This document shows, piece after piece, positions 1-8,063 of a DNA stretch of 32,588 nucleotides. The DNA is from a virus: positions 1 through 32,588 of the IMG/VR virus record IMGVR_UViG_3300009168_000087; one strand, 5' to 3'. Positions within the stretch are counted from its first letter, which is position 1, and each line of letters begins with the position of its first letter. The notes under the pieces were generated by a model, which was given only the letters and a program-made list of their open reading frames with translations, was not told where the DNA came from and did no database searches. The position numbers and the translations under genes were made by a program.

Positions 1-120
1 GAAGAAACAGATGACGAATTTGAAGAAACAGATGACGAATTTGAAGAAACAGATGACGAATTTGAAGAAACAGATGACGAATTTGAAGAAACAGATGACG
101 AATTTGAAGAAACAGATGAC
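1..120 (+). repeat. 21-base in-frame tandem repeat encoding EETDDEF
   Basis: The unit GAAGAAACAGATGACGAATTT starts at 1, 22, 43, 64 and 85, and a partial copy runs from 106 to 120. The five full copies are identical at the DNA level. This implies recent slippage or recombination expansion rather than old protein-level selection. The array may extend past the left edge. Confidence 0.97.
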
Positions 121-672
121 GAAGAAGATTCTAACACTGATTTTACATTCGGCGATGAAGATGAAATAGAAAGTGACGAAGATGAAGAAATTATAGATAT
201 CGAAAATTATGAAGATGAAGATGAAGATGAAGAAATTAAAGAAGATGATATTTCTTATATAAAAAATTATAGCGATATGGAAGATCCTCATCAATATGAA
301 AGAGATTTTGTTGGAGATGATGAAGATGAATCAGATGATGAAGACGATTTTGATGATGAAGATGAATCAGATAATGAAGATGATTTTGATGAGGACAAAG
401 ATTTTGATGAAATTGATGTAGAAAAAATTGATATGGAAGATGATCCAGAATCAGATGATGAAGAAGAAATTTCTGATGAAAGTGTGGAAACAGCTTTATC
501 TAATCAATTGCTTTCTCCCGAATTTAATAGAGTTAAATTTAAATTTCACGATCCGAAATCTAATAAAGATGATAAAGGAATAGTCTTAGGCAAACTTTCT
601 AACGGTTTTTTCCTTTTTAAATCTAAAGATGGTGTTAAAAAAATACATTATTCTAACGTGTATGAAGACTAA
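1..672 (+). CDS. Acidic repeat protein with small C-terminal basic domain (5' end outside window)
   Basis: The reading frame is open from base 1, so the true start lies to the left and the ATG at 277 is only an internal methionine. The visible 223 residues begin with five exact copies of the heptapeptide EETDDEF and a sixth partial copy. About 100 more residues follow, almost entirely D and E. The last 55 or so residues change character to a basic, beta-prone segment (GIVLGKLSNGFFLFKSKDG), which could be a small SH3/KOW-like barrel. The extreme acidity recalls T4 head-core (scaffold) proteins or DNA mimics, but I do not recognise the family and assign no function. Its stop overlaps the next gene by 11 bases. 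The 905-residue protein at 4535 has a similar plan of acidic low-complexity region followed by a small beta domain. Confidence 0.75.
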   Translation, partial: EETDDEFEETDDEFEETDDEFEETDDEFEETDDEFEETDDEEDSNTDFTFGDEDEIESDEDEEIIDIENYEDEDEDEEIKEDDISYIKNYSDMEDPHQYERDFVGDDEDESDDEDDFDDEDESDNEDDFDEDKDFDEIDVEKIDMEDDPESDDEEEISDESVETALSNQLLSPEFNRVKFKFHDPKSNKDDKGIVLGKLSNGFFLFKSKDGVKKIHYSNVYED

Positions 673-1300
673 CAATTCTTTTTATCCTGTGTTATTTGAA
701 AATCCTAATGCGGTGTATTATGACAAAGTAGGAACTGTAGTGGATTGGACACAAGTAAGAAGTTTAGCGTTTAGTTATTATGGTGGTATGATGTATATTG
801 GTTCTGGAAGATCGACTCACTTAGATTTATACAAACAATACAATGGAACAGATGAACTAGCAAAATCAAGAGAAGGAAGAGGAAAGTATGCTGGACGAGT
901 ATATACTTCTCTTAAAATTATATCGTTTTGGGAATTTCCAGAAAACAAAAAGGTGTTACAACAAATTCTTAACGATATAGAAGAAGAAACATCTATACAT
1001 TTTGATAATTCTTGGAGAGTTGAAGTTCCTTTAAACTACAATAACACAGCTTCTTGGGGAACTTGGCATCCATCTAAAAATTCTCAAGAATTTGTGCCCA
1101 TAGATAAATATGATGGTGGGTTTTCTAGATCTGAAGAAGAAATGAAACAAAAACACATTATGTCTCCAATAGAAAAAGAAGCAATTAAAAAGAAACACCC
1201 GGTTTTAGCTGGGTTTGGATCTGATAAAACTGCATGGGATTCGCCCAATAATATAAAAGTTAGACAGACTAAGTATACGTCCGAATCGTTAAATCTGTAA
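662..1300 (+). CDS. Unknown phage protein, 212 aa
   Basis: I chose ATG 662 (MKTNNSFYPVLFENPN). It overlaps the upstream stop by only 11 bases, whereas an in-frame ATG at 629 would add 11 residues inside the previous gene's coding end. The protein is soluble, with no membrane segment or signal peptide. It has a central stretch rich in aromatic and glycine residues (YYGGMMYIGSGRSTH) and a lysine-rich tail. The segment KIISFWEFPENKKVLQQILNDIE looks like a beta strand followed by a helix. I do not recognise the family. A strong terminator follows directly, so this gene ends the transcription unit that began with the acidic protein. Confidence 0.75.
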   Translation: MKTNNSFYPVLFENPNAVYYDKVGTVVDWTQVRSLAFSYYGGMMYIGSGRSTHLDLYKQYNGTDELAKSREGRGKYAGRVYTSLKIISFWEFPENKKVLQQILNDIEEETSIHFDNSWRVEVPLNYNNTASWGTWHPSKNSQEFVPIDKYDGGFSRSEEEMKQKHIMSPIEKEAIKKKHPVLAGFGSDKTAWDSPNNIKVRQTKYTSESLNL

Positions 1301-1321
1301 AATTTTAAAAGTTTTAAACAA

Positions 1322-1356
1322 AAAAGCAACGAGTGAAAACTTTCGTTGCTTTTTTT
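1322..1356 (+). terminator. Rho-independent terminator
   Basis: An 11-bp perfect stem (AAAAGCAACGA at 1322-1332 with TCGTTGCTTTT at 1343-1353) closes a 10-base loop and runs into a T tract. It lies 20 bases after the stop of the preceding gene and before the helicase gene. Confidence 0.9.
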
Positions 1357-1406
1357 ATATTATATTTAACGATAAACCACATAAATTATTGTGTAAAAAG
1401 CATTTA

Positions 1407-3131
1407 ATGGATAGAACTAGCATAGAAAATAAAATAGAAGAATTTAGAACGGTTTTCTTAGATGAAAAATGGGTTTGGAGAAAAGGCCAAAAAGATGCTA
1501 TAATCTCCATAATAGAAACATATGTCAACAAAACTAATAACGTCGTCATATTAGATGCACCTGTGGGTTCAGGTAAATCAATCATAGCTTTATGTTCTTC
1601 ATGGATACTTAATCAGATTGGGAAAAAGGGATACATATTAGCATCCGATATAGCTCTGCAAGAACAGTATGAAAAAGATCTACACAAAATAAGCTTGGGA
1701 TATGGAAGTGTCAAAGGTATAGATAATTACATGTGCATAGATAATCTGGAAAAAAATTCACTTGGTACGTGCAGAATACGAAGTAAATCTCCAAAATCTA
1801 TGCACTGTTATGATGAATGTCCATACTTTGGCGCTAGAGATAGAGCATCTAAAAGTTCTACATCTTTGTTAAATTATGCGTATTGGCTTATAATGCAAAA
1901 TTACGCTAACCAACACTCTGATGAACAATTTTTTCCAAAAAGAGATTTTACTTTTTGTGATGAAGCTCACAAAATACTTGATATAATTCAAAATCATTAC
2001 GCTCCTAGATTTGATAAAAACCTTAAAGAAAAATTAGAAAAACTTACTAATTTCTTTATAATTCATCACATGAAAAATTATTCTGCTATTCTACAATCTA
2101 TCATAGTAGATGTAAAGATACTATATGCAGAAGATAATCAAGATAGATTGCACGAGATTTTATCGCGTATAGAAGAAAATGTAGAAAGTTACATACCGTC
2201 GTATGAAAAACTTAAAGAATCAATAAAAATTAACTATCCTAAAGATACTCCACCAAAAGAATGGAGAGAAGCTCTAAATATATGTGAATGGGTAAAAGAT
2301 TTTCATTGTAAATTAGAAGACTATTGTGATATAATAGAACAAACTTCAACTAGAAATATAATAAAAAATCCATCAAGTGATACGGAAATAGTCTTTAACT
2401 GTCTAGAAGAATCTTATATGATGAAAAAATACTTTCATCAATGGACTGGATTTACTATTTTAATGAGCGCAACATTTGCAGATCCACTAGATTATCTTCG
2501 AAGCATATCTTTGCCAGGCGCTAAATACATCAAAGTCGCATCCACATTTAACTTTGATAAGTCACCTATTTATTTTTACAATAAGCGCAAAATGAGTTAT
2601 ACTCAAATAGAAGCTAATCTACCTTGGCTTTGTTCTACTATAAATAACATTTTAGATAAACACCCTACCGAAAACGGTATTATCCACAGTGCTTCTTATA
2701 GTTTAACAATGAAGATAATGGAAGGATTAAGTCCTAGAAATAAAAAGAGAATGTTAGTTTATAGTGGAACTCAAGAGAAGAAACAAGTATTAGAGATATT
2801 AAAACGCGACAATTCAAAAGTACTTTTAGGACCAAGTCTTATAGAAGGATTAGATTTAAAAGATAATATAAGCAGGTTTCAGATATTTGCAAAAGTACCA
2901 TATTTAAGTTTATCAGATAAATTCGTAAAAGTTAAGATGCAACTAAATCCTGCGTGGTATCGTTGGACAGCAATAATAAACATCTTACAAGGTACAGGAA
3001 GAAGTGTTCGTCATGAAACCGATTATGCCGTCACATACATATTAGATGCATCTTTAGCTGACCTCATTCATAATAGCAGAAAATCATTTCCATCAGAATT
3101 CATGGCCAGAATAAAAATAGTGAGCGATTAA
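1407..3131 (+). CDS. XPD/DinG-like superfamily 2 helicase with Fe-S cysteine cluster
   Basis: ATP-dependent DNA helicase of the Rad3/XPD/DinG group (5'-3' unwinding in known members). From ATG 1407 the protein has 574 residues. Walker A is APVGSGKS (51-58) and the Walker B box is DEAH (185-188). Motif III is seen as LMSAT and motif VI as QGTGRSVRHE near the C-terminus. Between motifs Ia and II sit four cysteines (C110, C122, C134, C138), the arrangement that binds the 4Fe-4S cluster in XPD and DinG. A TTG at 1389 would add six residues, but the ATG with TAAAAAG upstream fits local practice better. The gene stands between a terminator and a late-type promoter. A role in phage replication, recombination or repair is likely. 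T4's own Dda and UvsW lack this cluster. Confidence 0.88.
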   Translation: MDRTSIENKIEEFRTVFLDEKWVWRKGQKDAIISIIETYVNKTNNVVILDAPVGSGKSIIALCSSWILNQIGKKGYILASDIALQEQYEKDLHKISLGYGSVKGIDNYMCIDNLEKNSLGTCRIRSKSPKSMHCYDECPYFGARDRASKSSTSLLNYAYWLIMQNYANQHSDEQFFPKRDFTFCDEAHKILDIIQNHYAPRFDKNLKEKLEKLTNFFIIHHMKNYSAILQSIIVDVKILYAEDNQDRLHEILSRIEENVESYIPSYEKLKESIKINYPKDTPPKEWREALNICEWVKDFHCKLEDYCDIIEQTSTRNIIKNPSSDTEIVFNCLEESYMMKKYFHQWTGFTILMSATFADPLDYLRSISLPGAKYIKVASTFNFDKSPIYFYNKRKMSYTQIEANLPWLCSTINNILDKHPTENGIIHSASYSLTMKIMEGLSPRNKKRMLVYSGTQEKKQVLEILKRDNSKVLLGPSLIEGLDLKDNISRFQIFAKVPYLSLSDKFVKVKMQLNPAWYRWTAIINILQGTGRSVRHETDYAVTYILDASLADLIHNSRKSFPSEFMARIKIVSD

Positions 3132-3139
3132 ATTGTGTA

Positions 3140-3156
3140 GATATATATAATAAAAG
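3140..3156 (+). promoter_or_regulatory. Putative late promoter (GATATATATAATAAAAG)
   Basis: Matches the recurring (G/A)ATATATAWAATAAAA motif, which contains a TATAAATA-like core as in T4 late promoters. It lies immediately before the ATG at 3163, so the predicted leader is only a few bases long. Confidence 0.6.
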
Positions 3157-3162
3157 ATATTA

Positions 3163-4470
3163 ATGAGTTTATCTAACACATATAATAACGAAAATATTAT
3201 AACTAGAGCAATTATTGCTGGATTATTGGGAGTTATGAACAATGATATCAAGTATGAACAGGCCTGGGCAAATGATGATATAGAAGAAATAAAAATTCCA
3301 TGGTACTATAATCAATCTGGTGATGAAAGATTCATGCAAGATTTTTACACTCACTATGCAGAATGTAACTTTCCAAGACCAGTAGATGGTAATTTTGATG
3401 TGATACCCAGAGGAGTGATCACTTACACAGGGTCTTCTATAGATTCTAACCGTATAACAAACAGATTTGTTAATGCAAGATATCTAAAGATGGTAAATGG
3501 GAAGTTAGAATCGTTTGTTTCATTCATGTACTCTATACCACTTACTATAAAATTTGACTGCGAACTTTGGGTGGATACTCAAATAACTGCACTAAAGATA
3601 GAACAGTCTATAAGAGAAACATTTTACAAAACTGTAACCTTTTACATGTACTATAAAGGTATGAGACTTGGCGCTACTGCTGGGTTTTCTGAAGATTATA
3701 GTATAACGAAAAATGTGCAGTATTCGTTTGAATCAGATAATAGAATAAAGCTTACTTTTAATATAGAAGTGGAATCTTATCAACCTGTCTTTGACCAAAC
3801 TACAGAAATGAAAGCTAACAACAGAATAAAGGGGTTCGCTTATAACGTGTATGATCAAGATGAAAAAAGCTACGGCAACATTTTAATAACTAACCCATCT
3901 GATAATATAACTATTCCAAAGGGTTATCCGCTTTGGATAGAATGGAACACAAATAATGAAGGTGGCTACATAAATAAGATAAATGCTTCGTGGTCTTTAC
4001 CAGATTCTTCTTCTTTAACGCTTATAGAAGGATCCGTACTAAACAATGAGTATTACGTGTGGAACGTTCCACACAACTTTACCAAATTCAAAACACCCAC
4101 TATAATATACGAAGAAGATGCTAGTGTTGGTGTGTATAAACAGCCATTGGTTTCTATAATACCAGATTTATCGACTAATTTGATCAGTTCAACATCATTC
4201 GGAATAATAGATGCAGGCAGATTCATAGCTCCCACAAGAGATTCATCTATTGCTGTAACGTTAGAAATGAAAAATGATCAAGGACAAATATCGTATACAC
4301 CAACAAATCATATATTTGCAAACATAGTTGGATATAAACTAGATAGTTTTTGGATGGCATCAGATATAACGTTTCCTGGTACAATAGATTACAAAGATGT
4401 AGATATACATATAGGTAACACTATGAAGCCTTCTGTAGAGGGAATCATCAAAAATGTGAAAATAGTATAA
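3163..4470 (+). CDS. Probable tail sheath terminator/stabiliser, gp15-like, with C-terminal extension
   Basis: Residues 1-220 follow the general plan of T4 gp15, the protein that caps the contracted or extended sheath and joins the tail to the neck. There is an N-terminal helix with ITRAIIAGLLGVMNNDIKY, then a block IEEIKIPWYY. A middle beta region (SIPLTIKFDCELWVD) leads into a helix, and the segment ends with LTFNIEVESYQPVFDQT. This recalls the LTFEVNGWMYPP ending of gp15. T4 gp15 has 272 residues. This protein has 435, because roughly 200 residues of beta-rich, possibly Ig-like sequence are added at the C-terminus. The assignment rests on remembered pattern similarity, not on a search. It has its own late-type promoter. 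Another tail-completion or neck protein is the main alternative. Confidence 0.55.
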   Translation: MSLSNTYNNENIITRAIIAGLLGVMNNDIKYEQAWANDDIEEIKIPWYYNQSGDERFMQDFYTHYAECNFPRPVDGNFDVIPRGVITYTGSSIDSNRITNRFVNARYLKMVNGKLESFVSFMYSIPLTIKFDCELWVDTQITALKIEQSIRETFYKTVTFYMYYKGMRLGATAGFSEDYSITKNVQYSFESDNRIKLTFNIEVESYQPVFDQTTEMKANNRIKGFAYNVYDQDEKSYGNILITNPSDNITIPKGYPLWIEWNTNNEGGYINKINASWSLPDSSSLTLIEGSVLNNEYYVWNVPHNFTKFKTPTIIYEEDASVGVYKQPLVSIIPDLSTNLISSTSFGIIDAGRFIAPTRDSSIAVTLEMKNDQGQISYTPTNHIFANIVGYKLDSFWMASDITFPGTIDYKDVDIHIGNTMKPSVEGIIKNVKIV

Positions 4471-4486
4471 TTCTAATTTTTTACGT

Positions 4487-4503
4487 AAATATATAAAATA
4501 AAA
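4487..4503 (+). promoter_or_regulatory. Putative late promoter (AAATATATAAAATAAAA)
   Basis: A copy of the recurring late motif in the gap between the gp15-like gene and the large modular gene. It lies 31 bases upstream of the ATG at 4535, and no other promoter-like sequence is seen there. Confidence 0.55.
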
Positions 4504-4534
4504 ATTCTTCATAAAATAAAAAAACATCATAATT

Positions 4535-7252
4535 ATGATCAATAGATTAAATGAACTTAAGTCGAATTCAAATTCTTCAACTGTAAAAGAATTATGCGAA
4601 TCAACTATAAATACTTTGACTTCCGCTATATACAATGGAGTATCATCGGAAGCTCAACATGAAATAGAAAAGATATCGTTGGAAAATTTATTCGAGAAAC
4701 TTTCTTCTGTTAAAGACGATAAATACTTAACAAAATGGATATCCAATCAAAAAAGGATCTATGCTGTTAAGAACATAGGAGTACGTAATGCCATAAATTC
4801 TTTACGTGTAAACGAAAGCAAGTATGATTCCGCTTTAGCTGAAACGTTAAATCTATTTGAAAACAAGTTACAATCTGTAGCAGAAGTACTCTTATATGAA
4901 GAATTTGTGAACAGTATGACTACGTTTTCGTGGATGCCAGCTGTAGAAAAAGAGATCAATAACATAAAAGAATCTGTTGCTGTATACAGCAACGATGTCA
5001 ACATAACAAAGGTTATTGAAATGATGAAACTTTCTAGGAGCAATTATCTTATTCCACTTATAGAAGATGTAGTTAATAACTATCTTAACGATAAAACAGA
5101 ACAGTCTAAACACATTCTAAAAGAAACTCTTGTTAAATTTAGCTATGATGATTATGTAAGAAACATCATCAATCTAGTAATGGATGATTCTGTAGCTCTT
5201 CAGTTAGAATATGCATCAGCAAACGCTGATATAGAAAACATATATTCTCCACTTATTTACTTAGGAGAAAACGAAGTTTTATTTAATGTAAAAGGAACCT
5301 ACTATGTTAAAAAGGGAAACAACGTAAACAGAATAAAGAATGCAGAAGTTTCTAAGATAGATTCAAAATTTAGATCTATATGCGAAGCAATTAATCATTC
5401 ATTCGTTGAAATCTCTAAGAAAGATATCAAGATTTTTTATGGTAAAGATTCGGCTGTTATAAATGAGAATTCTATTACTATTAACGATAAGCTAATGAGT
5501 CTTAACGAGTTTAAAGAAGCTGAAGATATTTCTCATTTAGCGGGAAATATAGAATTTTTCAAATTAGCTAACTTATTAAAAGATAATTTTGATGAAATAG
5601 TTGAAGTTGATTTTGCAAAAAGAGTATATCTTAAAGAAAATGTAGAACACGCTGCAGATATCTTTAAGTTAAGAGAAAATATATGCATAACTACTTATGA
5701 TCCATTAAATAATAAAGTAACGTTTTATAGGAACATCAATCCTATTCAAGCAGAAAAGATAATGATGGAACACATGAGATTTGATGTATCTAAAGCGTTT
5801 AAAGATATTTTGCCTAATAAAGATAAAATATTAACACAAATATCAGAAACTAAACAATCGTATATTGATTACATAAACGAGCTTAATTCTAAACTTAATG
5901 AGCTTAACAGACAACAGAAAAGCACCGTCATTGATCTTGCAATAGCAGCTGTTAATGAAGAGCTATCGGAAATTAAAAACGAATACAAAGATTATAACAA
6001 CCAAATAGAAAAATACACTAATGTTTCTGAAGGAATAACACTGCATTTAGATGTAGATGGGACTAAATATACCATTCCTATTCCTCAGGCTGATTCTTTA
6101 GCTAGAGGTGAAGATAAAGGTGAAGAATCTAATGATAGTCAAGAATCTGGCACAGAAATAAAAAGCGATACAGATGTTGAACCATCTTCTCAAATAACTT
6201 TTGACAACGATGAATCTGAACTTCTTGGCGACAACCCAAGCATGGAAACAGATAGAGTAGATCTAGGAGTAGATGATGTTGAGGCAGCAGCAGATGCAGC
6301 TGAAGCAGCATTGAATAACGATGATGATCAAGAAGGTGAAAACCCTGAAGGTGAAAACCCTGAAGGTGAAAACCCTGAAGGTGAAAACCCTGAAGGTGAA
6401 GATGACGTTGAACTAGATGATCTGGGATTAGATGATGAAACTCCTGAAGAAGGTGAAGAAAAACCAGTAAAGAAAAAAGAAGAAGGCGAAGAAGAAGATG
6501 AAGACGCTGAACATCTAAACGATAGTTTAGAAAAAACTCCTCTGAAAACAAAGCCTGCCATAGTTGAAGATGGAGAAGCAAAACCTGTCGATAAATCGAA
6601 AAAGAAACTATTTCTTAAAAAATCCAAAGTGCAAGAATCTTTTCATATAAATTTAAAAAAAAAGATAAACGAAGCCATTAATGTAGGTGATTCTGTAATG
6701 TATAAAAATCAAAAAGGATACATTACAGGTGAAATGGATGGAAAATTCATAGTACAGGTACAAGGAAGCAGTCACCGTGCAGCTCCAACAGAACTGACTC
6801 TTACTAATAAGAAACCAGATGCAATGGATGTTCCATTTAAATTTGACAAAAAAACATTGAAAGCTTTAAGAGAACAGTATGTTAAATGTGGAATATATAT
6901 GAACAGTGTTCCTGTTAAGCTTAATGAATGTTTTGTTAATTACAGTGATTGGGATAACAGCAGAGATGATCAATTTGTCAACGTTATAATAGAAGGAAGA
7001 ACATCAGTTATGTCTAAAACAAACGTTAGAATACTAGAAGACATAAATGATTTTGCAAATCCTGATAATTACATCCCAGGCGTTATAATAGATGAAGCAA
7101 CACAAGAAGTTACCGAAAACGTTCTTATAAATGCAATAGATTATACTCAAGCTATTGGAGATACTGCATCTGTAAGAATAATAAGAAGAGAAGGAGATGA
7201 TCAAGTATCAGATACTTTACCGCTGGCTCAATTAAAAACATTATCTGTTTAA
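4535..7252 (+). CDS. Large modular acidic-linker protein, probable virion/head-associated, 905 aa
   Basis: I do not recognise this protein. It has several visible regions. Residues 1 to about 500 are mostly alpha-helical, with coiled-coil-like stretches around 440-495. Residues about 520-700 are an acidic, low-complexity linker containing four DNA-identical GENPE repeats. A basic patch follows (KKKLFLKKSK), then an SH3/KOW-like segment (NVGDSVMYKNQKGYITGEMD) and a C-terminal domain of about 150 residues. The N-terminus is MINRLNELK, and the sequence KKINEAINVGD lies just before the KOW-like part. Both contain (L/I)-x-E, the T4 prohead protease consensus, so processing in the head is possible but unproven. 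It sits between tail and head-completion genes and is driven by a late-type promoter. This suggests a structural or scaffold role. Confidence 0.7.
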   Translation: MINRLNELKSNSNSSTVKELCESTINTLTSAIYNGVSSEAQHEIEKISLENLFEKLSSVKDDKYLTKWISNQKRIYAVKNIGVRNAINSLRVNESKYDSALAETLNLFENKLQSVAEVLLYEEFVNSMTTFSWMPAVEKEINNIKESVAVYSNDVNITKVIEMMKLSRSNYLIPLIEDVVNNYLNDKTEQSKHILKETLVKFSYDDYVRNIINLVMDDSVALQLEYASANADIENIYSPLIYLGENEVLFNVKGTYYVKKGNNVNRIKNAEVSKIDSKFRSICEAINHSFVEISKKDIKIFYGKDSAVINENSITINDKLMSLNEFKEAEDISHLAGNIEFFKLANLLKDNFDEIVEVDFAKRVYLKENVEHAADIFKLRENICITTYDPLNNKVTFYRNINPIQAEKIMMEHMRFDVSKAFKDILPNKDKILTQISETKQSYIDYINELNSKLNELNRQQKSTVIDLAIAAVNEELSEIKNEYKDYNNQIEKYTNVSEGITLHLDVDGTKYTIPIPQADSLARGEDKGEESNDSQESGTEIKSDTDVEPSSQITFDNDESELLGDNPSMETDRVDLGVDDVEAAADAAEAALNNDDDQEGENPEGENPEGENPEGENPEGEDDVELDDLGLDDETPEEGEEKPVKKKEEGEEEDEDAEHLNDSLEKTPLKTKPAIVEDGEAKPVDKSKKKLFLKKSKVQESFHINLKKKINEAINVGDSVMYKNQKGYITGEMDGKFIVQVQGSSHRAAPTELTLTNKKPDAMDVPFKFDKKTLKALREQYVKCGIYMNSVPVKLNECFVNYSDWDNSRDDQFVNVIIEGRTSVMSKTNVRILEDINDFANPDNYIPGVIIDEATQEVTENVLINAIDYTQAIGDTASVRIIRREGDDQVSDTLPLAQLKTLSV
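6332..6400 (+). repeat. 15-base in-frame tandem repeat encoding EGENP
   Basis: Four identical units GAAGGTGAAAACCCT start at 6332, 6347, 6362 and 6377, followed by a partial unit. They sit in the acidic linker of the 905-residue protein. Confidence 0.97.
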
Positions 7253-7269
7253 ATATCGTACACAGTTTT

Positions 7270-7298
7270 AAAAAGGCTTAACATTGTTAAGCCTTTTT
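7270..7298 (+). terminator. Rho-independent terminator
   Basis: A 13-bp perfect stem (AAAAAGGCTTAAC at 7270-7282, GTTAAGCCTTTTT at 7286-7298) with a 3-base loop and a T run. It ends the transcription unit of the 905-residue protein. The A run on the other arm could also let it act on the opposite strand. Confidence 0.93.
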
Positions 7299-7313
7299 AA
7301 TATAAATAAATTG
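7299..7313 (+). promoter_or_regulatory. Putative late promoter containing exact TATAAATA
   Basis: AATATAAATAAATTG directly follows the terminator and precedes ATG 7322. It includes TATAAATA (7301-7308), the exact T4 late promoter core. The gene after it therefore looks like a self-contained late unit. Confidence 0.65.
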
Positions 7314-7321
7314 AAAATTTT

Positions 7322-7987
7322 ATGAAACTAGTAAGAGAACATCTAAATGAGATAAAACAAAACATAGAAAAATCAGGATTAGGCGTCATTGGGTTAGGAA
7401 AGGAATCGATAATAAAAAAATGGTTAGAGAAAAAAATAGATGCTAACCAGATATCTTATAGATATGACTCTACCCAATCTAGAATAGATTCCGATGGATA
7501 TTTATATTCTGATCATATTGATGTGAGAATGACAGATGTAAAAAATGCTCCAATAATTCTTAATAAAGAACATCTAAAAAATGTGAGAAGAATACGGTGT
7601 ATAGATTGTATGTTTGATAGAAACGGAGATATAGTTCCTCGAAGTAGAGAAGATTTTATAAAAGCGGTAACATATGATATAAAAGACAACCATACGAAAG
7701 CATTTTCGTATGATTTCGTAAATCATTATCTTTATTATGTAGCTCTTAAATTTATTGCATCATTCGGAAGCAAAGGGGTGAAGGATTCTGAAGTAATCAA
7801 CAAAATTAAAAAGATGGCCTATCCTAATTTAGATCCAGAAAAAATTGGGTATTGGGAAGCTGTTTTTCAAGCTAGAAATAACACTCCAGTATCTATTGGA
7901 ACAACTAGAATAGCTCCAAGAACATATAGAATAAATAGAGATGGGCTAAATTATATTGAAGATCACGAATATTTATTTGAAAAATAA
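7322..7987 (+). CDS. Tagged putative internal head protein, 221 aa
   Basis: The N-terminus MKLVREHLNEIKQN continues with a KSGLGVIGLG segment and then IIKKWLEKK. The same tag starts three other proteins in this window whose remaining sequence differs. L-N-E ends at residue 10, matching in length and pattern the T4 capsid-targeting peptide that is cleaved after (I/L)-x-E. The remaining 210 residues are a mixed alpha/beta protein rich in basic residues, with no membrane segment and no family I recognise. The gene is isolated between two strong terminators with its own TATAAATA promoter, like a movable single-gene cassette. I infer packaging in the head with later delivery into the host. That is a hypothesis from the tag only. 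Confidence 0.75.
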   Translation: MKLVREHLNEIKQNIEKSGLGVIGLGKESIIKKWLEKKIDANQISYRYDSTQSRIDSDGYLYSDHIDVRMTDVKNAPIILNKEHLKNVRRIRCIDCMFDRNGDIVPRSREDFIKAVTYDIKDNHTKAFSYDFVNHYLYYVALKFIASFGSKGVKDSEVINKIKKMAYPNLDPEKIGYWEAVFQARNNTPVSIGTTRIAPRTYRINRDGLNYIEDHEYLFEK

Positions 7988-8005
7988 GTAAAATATTAGC
8001 AGACT

Positions 8006-8038
8006 AAAAAAGCTTAGTGAATCTCACTAAGCTTTTTT
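8006..8038 (+). terminator. Rho-independent terminator
   Basis: A 15-bp perfect stem (AAAAAAGCTTAGTGA at 8006-8020, TCACTAAGCTTTTTT at 8024-8038) closes a 3-base loop and ends in a T run, just after the tagged protein gene. Confidence 0.95.
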
Positions 8039-8063
8039 GCATATTAATAATAAACAACGCAAA

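Noticed and set aside
1-120. The left-edge repeats as a CRISPR array
   Set aside because: The units are 21 bases, directly adjacent without spacers, and keep a coding frame.
629-661. Upstream ATG 629 for the 212-residue protein
   Set aside because: It lies 44 bases inside the preceding gene, while ATG 662 gives a normal short overlap.
277-672. A 131-residue gene starting at the ATG 277
   Set aside because: The frame is open back to base 1 through the same acidic composition, so the ATG is internal to a gene whose start lies outside the window.
6129-6627. Antisense open frames of 150 and 99 residues over the acidic linker
   Set aside because: They are low-complexity mirror images of the E/D-rich repeats (Leu/His/Gln or Ser/Pro-rich) with no domain, and lie opposite a convincing gene.
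8037-8063. TTG 8037 as the start of the gp55-like gene
   Set aside because: It falls in the T run of a 15-bp terminator. ATG 8064 starts right at the family-like part.
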